The translations under genes were made by a program, and so were the position numbers. Shown here piece after piece: positions 11,858 to 23,542 of a stretch of DNA of 64,000 nt. Each line of letters begins with the position of its first letter. Within the stretch, counting starts at the first letter, position 1. The DNA is from Solen grandis (Eukaryota > Mollusca > Bivalvia > Adapedonta > Solenidae): NCBI GenBank assembly GCA_021229015.1, contig CM037780.1:61747323-61811322 (forward strand), in the 5' to 3' direction. The notes below the pieces were generated by a model, which was not told the origin of the DNA, made no database searches, and saw nothing but the letters and a program-made list of their open reading frames with translations.

Positions 11858-13465
11858 TTTAGTGACGTCACGGTCAAGTGGTATTGCTACACTGTAAGTA
11901 ACATTTGCAGAAAGTCCTATCGTTTGCCGTGCAAACGAAATCTAGTTATTATGATTATTATTATTCCTCCTTTTGATCCTTTGTTTTTCTAAAAGAGTTT
12001 AAATTTTAAAGATTGGCCTAGTATTCATAAAGTTTTTGGGCGAAAACAAAACGACATGAACATATTTCTGCCGATTTTTTTGCAGTTTTCTAGAGATATA
12101 ACTATCCATATCTTAAAAGTGATTAAAGATACATCCATATATAAAGCATATGAAATTTGGGGAATTTGAAGACCTTTCTAACAGTAACTATGTTTTTGAA
12201 ATTGAACACCATGTAATGCAGTTACAAGAAAAATAAGAATTTAGACGATTCATTGATGTACTTTGAAGTGGTCTTTTATTTATCTACACCTAAAAAGCCG
12301 TTAGAGATAGGTGAAAATAATAAAAATGTGAAATAATTGATATTGTAAGAGCTTTCTTACGATACCAAGTTTTATTATACGCCCTTATTATGATGAAGTG
12401 CTTTCCATCTGTCCGTCCGTTAGCCATAACTATGTCCACTCAATAACTTGATAACTAATATGTGTGCTGTCTTCATACTTAAATGAGAGGTTGACATGGA
12501 TAGTGGATAATCACTATTGATTTTGAGGTCATTACGTCAAAGGTCAAGGTCACATTGACACTAAGTGTAAAATCCTTGTCCGTACAATAATTTGAGAAGG
12601 AATAAGCATAGGTTTTTGAAACTTGGTAGGGAAATTGCAAATTGTCAGTTGAAGACCCCTATTGATTTTGAGGTCATTCAATCAAAAGTCAAGGTTACAG
12701 TGATATTTTATAAAAAAAAAAAATCCTTGTCCGCTGAATTCCTTGAGAATGAATAAGCCTAAGTTTGTGAAACTTATAAGAGACATTGTCAATGGCCAGT
12801 GAACGATCTTTTCTTTTAATTTCGGGGTAATTAGGTCAGAGGTCAGGATCAAACTGACACTTAATATAAAATCTTTTTTATTTATTACTTGAGAAGAAAT
12901 AAGCCTATGTCTGTGAAACTTGGTAGTAACATAAAGTCAAAGGCCAAGATCACAATGACACTAAGGTCGCTTCTAGATGAGTTATAAATGAAGGAGATGT
13001 TTGATGTGAAAGTAAGACACTAAATGAATTTTACTTTCTATGAAGAAGAACGTCATATGACGTATGGACTGAATGTAAGTCTCCAAGCCCTTCTTACATT
13101 TTAAGAAGATGGAAGTCATATGACGTTATTTGACGTCATAAGTTAAAAAAATCTTGCTTGTTTAAGGCCTGTAAGCTTTATGGTTTGTTTGATTCGCATG
13201 AAATTTAACTGAAGGTGCAGCATAAGATCCTGTGGTGCATGTCACTTCCGTTTCCGTAAAATTGCAAAGGTCAAGGTTGTATTCGAATTATCGTTTGTTT
13301 TTTCTTTGACATTAATTATCTCAAAACCGGTAAATATTTTATCGAGACAGAATGTACACTATTTGTAATGCTTTGTGATATAGAATTTTTTAACATCGGG
13401 GTTGAATCGGTTGAGCTATGGCGAAAAAATTGTTACCACCAGTGCGCTTAGCAGTTTATATCTAA
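11858..13465 (+). repeat. CRE/hairpin repeat block, copy 4
   Basis: A TGACGTCA at 11863 precedes a hairpin terminus (CGTTTGCCGTGCAAACG, 11921-11937). Next come a TCTCAAAA/TTAGAGATAGGTG segment shared with 17350-18400 and the roughly 140-bp AATAAGCCTA tandem core (12590-12930). A terminal part (13190-13440) with TGACGTCA at 13131 matches 3400-3660. Confidence 0.55.
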
Positions 13466-14706
13466 ACAAGAGGGCCATGATGGCCCTGAATCGCTCACCT
13501 GAGTACCATTGCTTCAACTGATGTCAAGGTTTTTAAACAGACAAGGATTCTGATATAACTTAATCTAAAACATTTTACCCCTGACAATACTACACACCAA
13601 ATATCTAAGCAATGGGCTATATGGTTTCAGAGAAGACTTGGGCGCAGGGTCATTTATCACCGTAGGGCCAAGACTTTGAAAATCTTTGTAATGAACCATT
13701 AGATGCTACTACATACCAAAAATCTTAGCTCTAGGCCTTATTGATTCATAGAAGAAGATTTTTTTAAGATTTTCCTATTTAACTCTATGTAAAACAAGTG
13801 ACCCCTGATGCGGGGTCATTTATCACCATAGGGCTATGATTTGTACAATCTTGGTAGTGGCCCATAAGATGATGCTTCATACCAAATATCTAAGCTCTAG
13901 GCCTTATGCATTCATGGAAGAAGATTTTTTAAGATTTTCCTATATAACTCTATGTAAAACAAGTGACCCCTGGTGCGGGGTCATTTATCACCATAGGGCT
14001 ATGATTTGTACAATCTTGGTAGTGGCCCATAAGATGATGCTTCATACCAAATATCTAAGCTCTAGGCCTTATGGATTCATAGAAGAAGATTTTTTAAGAT
14101 TTTTCTATATAACTCTATGTAAAACAAGTGACCCCTGGTGCGGGGTCATTTATCACCATAGGGCTATGATTTGTACAATCTTGGTAGTGGCCCATAAGAT
14201 GATGCTACATACCAAAAATCAAAAGGTTAGGCCTTGTGGTTTCGGAGAAGAAGATTTTTTCAAGTTTTTTCCTATATTAGCCTATGTGAAATCAAGTGAC
14301 CCCTGGGGCGGGGCCAATTTTGACCCCAGGGTCATAATTTGTACAATCCTGGTAGAGAGTCATAAGATCATGCTACATACCAAAAATCAAAAGGCTAGGC
14401 CTTGTGGTTTCAGAGAAGAAGATTTTTTAAATTTTCATTTTTAAAATCTATTTTTAGCTCCTGTGACCTAATTATGCGATGGACCAGAACCATTTATACA
14501 ACTTTAGTAGAGCTTCATCCAAGGAACATTCCTGCAAAATATTTTTCAAATTGGCCAAGCCGTTTAGGAGGAGATGTTGTTTGAAGCAATTGTTGACGCC
14601 GGACGCACGGACGCACGCACGCACGCACGCACGGACGACGGACGCCGGACAAAAGGCGATCAGAAAAGCTCACCTTGAGCACGTTGTGCTCATGTGAGCT
14701 AAAAAA
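13466..14706 (+). mobile_element. Tandem-core element, family 1, 165-bp core
   Basis: 5' end ACAAGAGGGCCATGATGGCC, then ATCGCTCACCTGAG. Units of 165 bp contain AAATATCTAAGCTCTAGGCC and AAACAAGTGACCCC; three are almost identical (near 13810, 13975 and 14140), flanked by more diverged ones. Because 165 is a multiple of three, one frame stays open for 202 codons (13836-14444); I read this as a by-product, not a gene. A short (ACGC)n tract at 14602-14634 precedes the 3' hairpin GAGCACGTTGTGCTC and GAGCTAAAAA. Confidence 0.85.
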
Positions 14707-14989
14707 ACAAAAGCCGTTTAGTCAAGCTTTTCGTGAGCATAAGGATTTGTTTGTATGCGAGCGGAATACAGTTCCAAGCTATTTTGTACAATGATTCCAC
14801 GTACTGTTTGAAAAAAACAACAAAAAAAAAACAAAAAAAAAAAAACGGCTAAGCTGCTGATGGAGATCCAATATTCCGCAGAAAGCTTATAATTTTTTTC
14901 CTTACACTGACACTTGTCCCATTGAAATCGAAGAAGAAACGAAAATCTTACGGGTAATATTCAAGCAGAGCCGAATGTTGACAGTTTTG

Positions 14990-15312
14990 TTTTGGTTTTG
15001 ATGCCTTTAGTGACGTCGCGGTCACGTCGTATTGCTACATAGTAAGTTAAAGCATTTTTCAGAAAATGAGCTACTTTCACTTTCGCCTAATTTTAAGCAT
15101 TTTCGGAAAATGTAATTTCCAATGGCCCAGAACAATGAAAATTGTATGGCAAATATTTTAGACCATGTCTTAATTATCAAATTTATATGACGTCATATGA
15201 CGCCAGATTTGACGTTAGGTAAACCGTTTGTACGCGCTCTGCAGAATTTATTTGTGAACAGAGCAACATTTAAACTTTTGGCAATTAGTTCAAATTACAA
15301 TCTTTTTAAGGC
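14990..15312. repeat. CRE-repeat fragment
   Basis: Contains ATGCCTTTAGTGACGTCGCG, a near copy of the segment at 11852-11875, plus TGACGTCA at 15188 and a TACGCGCTCTGCAG block shared with 3055 and 6350. It ends where the inverted-repeat arm begins. Confidence 0.5.
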
Positions 15313-15980
15313 AATTAGTTTTTTACCAATACTTTCCAAGAACAATTAGTTTTTCTGCATTTTTAAATAGTTTTTCTGAATTTTCAATTAGTTTTACTTC
15401 ATTCCACATCCTAATGAGCTTATAGTGTCACAGTATGTGAAAATTAATCTGAAATAAATTGTAAAATATAAATGATGTAATTGCTTGTGTGCATGCATTA
15501 AAATCTTATCCGTAAATGACAATTTCCAAGAATCTAACAATTTCGCCAGTACTTGAGAACCATGGTGCTGATAAAACAACGTTCGAAATGATATGGTTCA
15601 AGAAACTGCTCACGATTTCGTAAGGGTTTGGTTCTTTTTTGATAAAAAAAAAGCTGTTAACCGATGTTTCTATTGTTTTTCTAACACTTTAATTTTGACA
15701 TTTTGTTTCAGATTTTTCAACCATATCGCTATTTTGGGAGAACTTGGATTTATTGTTAATAGATTAAAATGTGGTTTTGGGAAAGCATTGTAGATTGCGA
15801 GTGCACAGTAACCTCCCTTTGCTACCAATGCGCTAGTAAACATAAAAAACAAACCTAAACAACGGCATCTTCGAGCACAATTCGTTTTCCATTTTTTATT
15901 TTCGTTTTTGAACGAAGAGAATTGAAATCAATTCGTTTTTTCTGAAAAACAATTAGTTAAAACGATAAAACAAAGCTAAT
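15313..15980 (+). repeat. Right arm of the inverted repeat pair (uninterrupted)
   Basis: Reverse complement of 3672-3763 joined to 5346-5943. At 15885-15910 the sequence runs straight through the point where the left arm carries a 1.58-kb tandem-core element, which defines an empty site with an uninterrupted run of six T (A on the other strand). ORFs here are short and not shared with the left arm. Confidence 0.8.
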
Positions 15981-18900
15981 CTGCTGTGAATGGATTTTCT
16001 TGTAATTTTCACAGAAGGTGTAAGTTACGCTGTAGTTGTGCATCCTTACTTTCGTTTTCCTAATATAGAAGAGATCGAGTTTCTGTGGTGAAACCAAGTT
16101 TCGAAAATATGACATCAAAATTAATTGAAATTCTACAGAGCCCCAAGATGGGATACTATAGAAAGATGAAATTTGCACATGTTGTAATTTTAAAGGTCTT
16201 CTTTATATTTCATAGGCCCGACGTCATTTGACGTCATGGCGTTCTTATATGTTTTCATTTCTCGTTCACTAAATTCGGTGTGATGCCAATGGTCCAGAAT
16301 GATGAAAATTTTTGGCATATATTTTAGATGTTGAATTTTTAAGTGCAATGATATTCATATTTATATGGCGTCAAAATTAATGTCAGGTCAAAAAGTTTGT
16401 ATGCTCTCTGCAGACATTATATATGAATAAATTTTCCTAAAATGTTCACAGTATGTAAAGGTTACACTCTAGATTCCTAATGCCTTCTTCATATAAATAA
16501 ATATTCTGTCTTTTCCGTACAAACGAAATCTAGTTTTTTATTTTTATTCTCATTTCTTCTTCCTTATGAGGTTAAAATTAAATTGGGTTGCCGATGAGCA
16601 AGCATCATGAAATTTTAACAGTAAGCACAGTGATTTTGGCGCTTTTTGCAGTAAATTTTGTTTTCATGTGACGTCACGTCAGGGTTGGGAAAAACTATCG
16701 ATGTTTTACGCGCTTTACAGCTGTCATTTCTGGGCGGAATAGCATGATATTTTTACAAAATGTATAAATTACATTGCACCTCCATATACGTTTTGCAAGA
16801 TTCGAAAAGCCCAAGGTTCTGTGGTAACACAAACTTTACATCTGGAATTATTACGAAGATTACAGATAAGCTAGAAACTTGATTTTTGGTCAGAACTTGT
16901 GTCCTATCAATTCCTTTCAGCTCTATGAAGATTTTCGTCATATGACGTCAAATGGCGTCATAACGCGTTCACAAACTTTCAATTAAAAATCAAGGTTTTT
17001 CAGGACGGTGCGCCTTAGTTTTTGGCCGATTTGCATACATTTTCACTGAAGGTGCAACATAGCATCTTATTGTAAAAAATAACTTCCGTTTCCGGAGGAC
17101 CAGAAAAGTCAAGGTCACATGTCAATCATCGGTTTTTCTTCGGTCTTGAATATCTCAAAAACGATCAGTATTCAACTGAGACACTATGGGTATAATTTGT
17201 AGTGCTTTGAACAACCTTTTAGATGATATTCAGTTTTTGAAGATCAGGATTGAATCAGTTGAGTTATTGCAGTTGAGTTATTGCAATGCCGGTACCGCAA
17301 GTGCATTTAACTGCTTATATCTTAACAAATATTGAATTTTGTGAATTAGTGCATGAACATAATTTGTAGAAGAATGCCTGCCCGTTGGTTGTATTGGTTT
17401 CTAAAGTTTAAAGATTGGGCTAAGATTCATAGAATTGTAGGGAGAGAACGAAACAACATGAACATATTTTTGCATATTCTTTTGCTGTTTTCTCGCCCAT
17501 ATCTCAAATTGTTAAAGATATCTTTTTATTTAAAACGTGTGAAATGTTGGGAATTCGAATACCTTTCAAACTGTACCCAACTTTTTAAAAATTGGACATC
17601 ATATACTGAAGTTACATGAATAAAACCAGTTTAAACCGTTCTTAAAATACATTTTTAATATATCTGTATAATGGAGGCCCAGGCCAGCTATATCAATACA
17701 TTATTCATAGCTTGATACAATGCCGTTTAAATGGTATGTAGACTTTAATAATCGAAACATTAACTAAAAGGTTTTGGTCGGGTAGTATTTAATGATTATT
17801 TTTGCCAATTTTTGCAAGTTTCTTGAGAATTAACTGACTATATATCAAAAGCCGTTAGAGATAGGTGGATACATGAAGCAAGTGAAATGTTGGAAATCTA
17901 AAGACTTTTCTTACGGTACCTAGCTTTTTGAAATTGGACATCATATAAGGAAGTTACATGAAAAATGAGCAATAACTAAAACCGTTCTGCACTTCTGCAT
18001 TTGGTCCCAATCATTTGATTGCTTTTTTCTAAGAAACTATTTTTTTTTTAATAATCTTAAGAATATTATTTATAGCTTGATGTAATGCTGTTTAAATGGT
18101 ATTCAGATGTTAATGATATGATCATCAATAACAAAGATTACAGTCGAAAAGTAGTAATTGATATGAACCTCATTTTGATGATTTTTGTCATTTTCTTGAG
18201 GTTTAACTGTCCATATCTCAAAAACCGTAACAGATAGGTAGAAACATATACCGAGTAAAATGTTGGAAATTTGAAGACCTTACTAATGGAAACGGAATCT
18301 GTATCAAATATTAAATTACATTAGAATTTTACATGGAAAATAAAAACTTCTGAAAAATCATTTTCCTAGTGCCTCTGCAGTTGATCCCACATAATGTCCC
18401 ATTTTTTATTTCTTACCATTATAGGTATCATGCGCTGTTTTTATATATTTAGATGCTCTAATCTTCCTTAAGAAGAATTTATGAATAAAAAAAAAGAAAT
18501 ATTTATTAGGTAGGAAAGAAACCTTGTATACCTATTTTACATGTAAAGAGGACTAGTGGTAGATAATTCCCTTGTGGGACACCAATTCTGAAAATAACTC
18601 AGGTTCTTTTTAAGTGGGTTCTTGAAGAGCCAGCATCATGAAATTATAACATGAAGCAAAGCTATTTAGTCTCCTTTGAATATAATGACTTTCTTTTTTG
18701 CGTGACGTCATTTGACGTCATAGATTTCATCTGCTATCAATATTAGTTTGCGCTTTGCAGCTGTTAACTCTGAACGGATTTATTTCATTTTTTCACAGAT
18801 GATGTAGGGGCAATTTCTCTTAAGTCACATGATTATTACGTCATTAAAAAGACAAAAACATATTTTTTAAGATATCTCTCGCTCTGGCATCATATATTTT

Positions 18901-19000
18901 GAGTCAATCTTAATTAAATCTTCTGAATTAATAGAGTTAAAAATTGAAGTGACGTTATGACGTCATGCATACTAAAGCAAAAATTATTGAAAAAAAAACA
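15981..19000. repeat. Block of CRE-repeat copies and related decayed repeats
   Basis: At least three partial copies of the CRE-rich family. TGACGTCA lies at 16229, 16669, 16943, 18703, 18713 and 18958. A CGTACAAACGAAATCTAG terminus lies at 16515-16533 and the TTGAATCAGTTGAGTTATTG end near 17250. Between them, 17350-18400 has three tandem degenerate copies of a segment with TATATCTCAAAAACCGT. No supported gene. Confidence 0.55.
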
Positions 19001-19334
19001 ACAACAAACAAACAAAAAAAACAAAAAAACAAATAAAATCGTCGATTTGTCCAATGAACTTTAAATTTTCAAAAATGTCGAATCTTAAGACGTTCATAAG
19101 GTCTTGAAAATTTCAAGTGAATACGTCATCAAACATGACAGATATTCATGTTTTTCGGATAAGGTATTATACATGAAAATCTAGAAAATTAAAGAAAGAA
19201 AAGAAAGCGGTGATTGAGTTGGTTGACCACGATCTCGATGTTCTTACGCAAGAAAGAGTTCCCGTGTTAAATAGTGAATATCGATGCGTATTTGAGTGAA
19301 TGAATTGCATTTAAGGATGAATATGTTTATACTA

Positions 19335-19560
19335 GGACCAGAAAATTGATACGGATACTGTGAAATCATAAATATTTATGGGACACTATTTTTCTTCGAT
19401 TTCGTGGTGGGTTTTATCCACGAATATTAATCCCCATGAATACTTGTCTCTTATAATTATAAAGTTCACGTTTTCTAGAACAAAGATCCAAGAATAAATG
19501 TATAATGAATAAATTCCTATAGGTAGATCATGAACGAAATTTAATGTCAACGAAAATTAA
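19335..19560. repeat. Dispersed AT-rich repeat shared with 58370-58575
   Basis: GATACTGTGAAATCAT, GGGTTTTATCCACGAATATT and a GAAATTTAATGTCAACGAAA segment recur in the same order and orientation at 58382-58575. The unit is about 200 bp with internal short inverted repeats. No ORF. Sequences of this kind are common in molluscan intergenic DNA as I recall. Confidence 0.55.
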
Positions 19561-19596
19561 TGACTTTACAGTAACCTATTGCTTTTGTTATTACGG

Positions 19597-20420
19597 CTTT
19601 CTACAAACCTGCGAAAAACGTGTTTATTCTTATTACGGCTTTCCGCAAACCTGCGGAAAACGTATAGTGTGTGTTATGTTTATTAGGGCTTTCTGTCTCT
19701 TTGGGTTTGTTAAGGTTTTTTTTATTATCATTATTTCTCCTTTTGGGGTTTATATTAAAACAGGTTGCCGATAAGCCACCAGCATAACATTTTAACAGTA
19801 GGCAGAGTGACTCTTGCCATTTTGAATGCAATAATTTTCATCTTCATATGACGTCATGTGACTTAACGGTTGAAATATGCTTACAAATTTCGTTCGCGCT
19901 TTGTAGCGGTCAGTTCGGATATATATACATGTATATACATGTATAGTGATTTTATGCCCCCACCGACTTTCGTGCAAAACCCCTTTAGGATTGACTTGAT
20001 TTGTTCACTTTTAAGTTAAAAAAATAATTAGATGTTACAAAGGCTCATGATGAGTTAAAAGCATGAACATTGGACAGCATACGTGTCCAGAGTTCTTCTT
20101 TAAAGTATGTGACGTCTCACCGTAATAAGAAATTTTGCATTAAAAAAGCGGTTTTTAGACCCTGCAGGCTTTATGTTTTGACCAATTTGCATATTTTTTG
20201 TCACTGAAAGTGCAACATAGCATCTCATTGTACAAAGTAACTTCAGTTTCCTGAAACTTGCAAAGGTCAAGGTCATATGTCAGCTATCGGTCTTTTCCTT
20301 TGACCATAGATATCTCAAAAACGATAAATATTCTATCGAGGCACTATGTGCAAAATTTGTAGTGCTTTGAAAGACCTTTCAGATGATAGTTAGATGATAA
20401 ACTTATCTATTTTACGTCGA
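19597..20420 (+). repeat. CRE-repeat copy with GCAAACCTGCGGAAAACG hairpin terminus
   Basis: Two tandem variants of a hairpin terminus (CTACAAACCTGCGAAAAACG near 19600, CCGCAAACCTGCGGAAAACG near 19643) precede the common GGGCTTTCTGTCTC...GGGTTTGTTA start (19686). The body matches 6130-6700, with TGACGTCA at 19849 and the CACTATGTGCAAAATTTGTA end near 20342. Confidence 0.6.
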
Positions 20421-21174
20421 TTTGGAAACAATTGACATAAACAATATGACCCCGATCTATCGTTTCAAATTGATTCTGATTGTTGATTTTATTATTAAAT
20501 CAGAATTCTGACCTCGTCTAAAGTTAAACCCTTTTCTATATATAATGTAAATATTCATAACTTTATTATACGAATTGCCCGAAATAGAATGCATGAGGCT
20601 GTATTTTCCCAAGGTTACGATTTATATCCCTGGCTTCGAAAACATCGAGGCATGACAAGCTACCACAGCCACCTGCACAAATAGGTCGACAGTATGATGT
20701 TGTCTATATCGGTTTAAGATCTGTGGATTTTGATTAGCAAACCCCGATTTAATTCATACTTGCAATTCAATAAGGGACATTTATATCCTGTTATATACGG
20801 AGCGAGGCCAATATTATTTGGGTAAACAAGATTGGTCAACAGCTGGATAATATACCTAGATTAAATACCCTGTACCAGATATCCCAGGTGGCACCTGGAC
20901 CCCCGGTCAGAAAGTGTTTAACATCCAGAACGTCCTACCTACGTCACCATAATGTATATAGTAAGACAACTAGTACATTGTATTATCATGTATTCTAGTA
21001 ACCAGGATTACTGGTTTTCACCCACGCAATCCGTGATAAGTCGGAATGGGTCGAAAATATTTAAAGACCCTCTATGGCGCAAAGTAATGGTCGTTGTAAT
21101 ACGTGTTCCCTAAAGACGTTTGAGACATACATCTACCTATGTTTGTAATAAGACATGCATGTAAGGTTTTATGT
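20421..21174. other. No gene or named repeat recognised
   Basis: Unique-looking sequence with ordinary composition. Neither strand has an open frame longer than about 60 codons or a believable exon. Confidence 0.4.
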
Positions 21175-21330
21175 CCCAACGACAGTATTGCAATCATTTG
21201 GTGATTTTATCTCCATGAGAGAGGAAATGTAGTGGCTCACTGCGATATAATGCATGTGGCGTATACATGTGACAACATACCACACAGTCATAATATCCTG
21301 ACATCGGGCCAACTAGTTCATGGACTTGAC
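21175..21330 (-). repeat. SINE family V fragment
   Basis: Reads TATGTCCCAACGACAGTATT, then ATCATTTGGTGATTTTATCT, and later CATAATATCCTGACATCGGG. It corresponds to the tail and mid-body of family V in minus orientation; the head is missing. Confidence 0.55.
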
Positions 21331-21336
21331 TGTATT

Positions 21337-21610
21337 TATGCTGATGTGTTCCTCCTTTCTCTTTCTCTCTATCTTTCCATTCATCTGTTTTCATCTGTCA
21401 ATATATTTATCTCTCTTTTGCCCTTTTCCTTCTCCTGTGATTTGTCTCTGTCGCTCTCTTTCTTATTCTCTATTTCTTTCTTGCATCGCAATTAAAAACA
21501 TTCCATTTCAGATTGACATAAAATATGATGTTCAGAATTTATCTTTTCTTGCCTTTTCTTTCTTCTTTCTTCCCCCTTTTATTTCGATCTCATTTATCTT
21601 CCTCTACCTT
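21337..21610. repeat. Pyrimidine-rich low-complexity tract
   Basis: C/T-rich sequence (TTCTCTTTCTCTCTATC and similar) on the plus strand. ORFs across it (21232-21631) are Ser/Leu/Phe-rich products of base composition, not genes. Confidence 0.6.
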
Positions 21611-22372
21611 ATATATACTTATCCCTCTTAATAAGAAAACGACAGATACTGATGTTTTTTTGTTGTTTTTTTACAAAACTGTATATTGTACAACTAGATG
21701 ACTAGATTAATCAAACCGAGGACACATCCTGTGCAGATGAAATTTGGATAGGACACGTTGACATGGTATACCTGAGGTTTATACATGACATACCTGAGGT
21801 TTTAATTTTTTTAGGGACCACCTCACATCAATGTGATATATACATTAATATGATAATATTACACAAACGAAAATGCTTTTATGTGTGGTAATGCCACAAG
21901 GCCAGCAAAATATTATCTAGTATTTTTAAAAGTCATTATTGAATCTATCAAACATTTTTAATAAGCTTTTAAATAAATATTCAGAAATTTAAAAATTTCA
22001 GAAGAACGCCCTAGACCCTTTCTTACATGGGTAAGAGACATCCTCTCCAAAACCCGCCCCTGCCGCCCCATTTAACAACTTCCGACATCTCTATGACGTT
22101 TATCCGTTTCTTTGTCACCCTAGGTAAACGACCCACCGAGAGTATTTCAGTCATTTGTAAACATTATCTACATGACATATATACTTATAGATGTCATATG
22201 ACGTTCTTCCTCACAGACTGAAAACAACTATTACAGACCAATATTCAATCCAACTATCAGCTTTCTAACTCATCTGGAAGTGATGCTATACGTACTTGAA
22301 AATTGACGTCAATGGTTCGAATCTTGGATTTGCCATAGAACCGTTGCCTTTTCGAATTTGCGGAACTTTTTA

Positions 22373-22961
22373 TGTGGCGTATATATATTACATATATACC
22401 ACCACATATATTGGTTTAATATAATCGCGCCCCAAAATTAGGTTTTGTGCGATTAAAAAGACAGAATTACATCGCTCTTTATATTATCCTTTGGAATATT
22501 TATATTATCCTTGGGGAAAAATCAAATTGTACACATTTTAATGCTTAGTTTGTGTTGTTAATGTTTGTGTTAAAGTTGAATTAAAGGATAAATGCACATG
22601 AGCTGACATGCAAATAGTTTTTGTCAACTGCTGTTTTATAAGTTTTTCGATTTTTGGGCATTAACTTTGCCAGCTATGATTGCTTCTGGTGTAGCGTGTC
22701 ATCTGCTAAACCTTGCATCTGTCTCCTGGATATTCATTTAATTGAGTGTCAATTTGCGTCGTCTACGAAAGAACAAACAGGTTATAGCCACAATATGAGA
22801 GAACATGAAATAAATACTGTTGCATAAATGTCATTTGTTAAAATTCTGTAGGGTATACTTGTTATAACTGACCTAGGATTTCACCTATATTTCTGATCAT
22901 AATCAAACATAACCAATAAATAAAGCCAGAAATCATACTGCATTTACCGAATTGCGGGGCG

Positions 22962-23003
<42 letters not shown>

Positions 23004-23300
23004 GCAGAAATTATACTTATGTCAACATTTTCAAATAAACATTTATTAGTAATATTTATGACAACTGTAAATAAATGGGTGCAATATTGTGTTTGCATCA
23101 TTCATGTAAGCAATATTGAAAAAAAATAAAATCATTTTTTAATAATTTTGGAAAAAAAAATCGGTTTTTTTAAATTATTTGAGCATTATTTACATGTATT
23201 AACAAATTGTTTTAATTAAGTGGCGTATATATAGAACATATACCACCACACATATTGGTTTAATATTTGCGAAACTTAATTAGGTTTTGTACCAACACCC
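22373..23300. repeat. Pair of about 80-bp direct repeats flanking AT-rich sequence
   Basis: GTGGCGTATATATATTACATATATACCACCACATATATTGGTTTAA-type sequence at 22373-22450 recurs at 23220-23296, each followed by AATTAGGTTTTGT. Each copy contains an imperfect palindrome (GTGGCGTATAT...ATATACCAC). A (TA)n microsatellite lies between them at 22964-23001. A minus-strand TGACGTCA fragment (22304) abuts the left copy. No gene. Confidence 0.55.
22964..23001. repeat. (TA)n microsatellite
   Basis: About 19 uninterrupted TA units directly after GGGGCGAAA. Confidence 0.9.
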
Positions 23301-23485
23301 CATATTTTCTAGAATATATGTATATATTATCAAAGAATTACTGTAATTGTAAATAATTGCATTTAATGTTATACATATAAATTAAATGCGCGAATGACGG
23401 ATATTTTATGATATGTATGATGGTTGTATTACAACAAAACCATCGCCTGACTCAGTGACTCACAGTTATTTTACTTATTGTTTCA

Positions 23486-23490
<5 letters not shown>

Positions 23491-23532
<42 letters not shown>
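23491..23532. repeat. (CT)n(CA)n compound microsatellite
   Basis: A CT tract followed by CA repeats lies just downstream (minus sense) of the exon 3 splice donor of the peptide gene at 23543-26200. A CA repeat lies at the same place beside the paralogue (36124-36138), so the dinucleotide tract probably predates the gene duplication. Confidence 0.85.
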
Positions 23533-23542
23533 AAAAACTTAC

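Noticed and set aside
13836..14444. 202-codon ORF as a protein-coding gene
   Set aside because: It lies wholly in a tandem repeat with 165-bp period, starts inside a unit, and has no signal, domain or splice context; openness follows from the period being a multiple of three.
15593..15852. Overlapping ORFs on both strands in the right inverted arm
   Set aside because: The left arm carries indels and stops in the same frames, so there is no coding conservation.
21232..21631. Ser/Leu/Phe-rich ORFs resembling membrane proteins
   Set aside because: Pyrimidine-rich low-complexity DNA gives hydrophobic translations; no exon signals.
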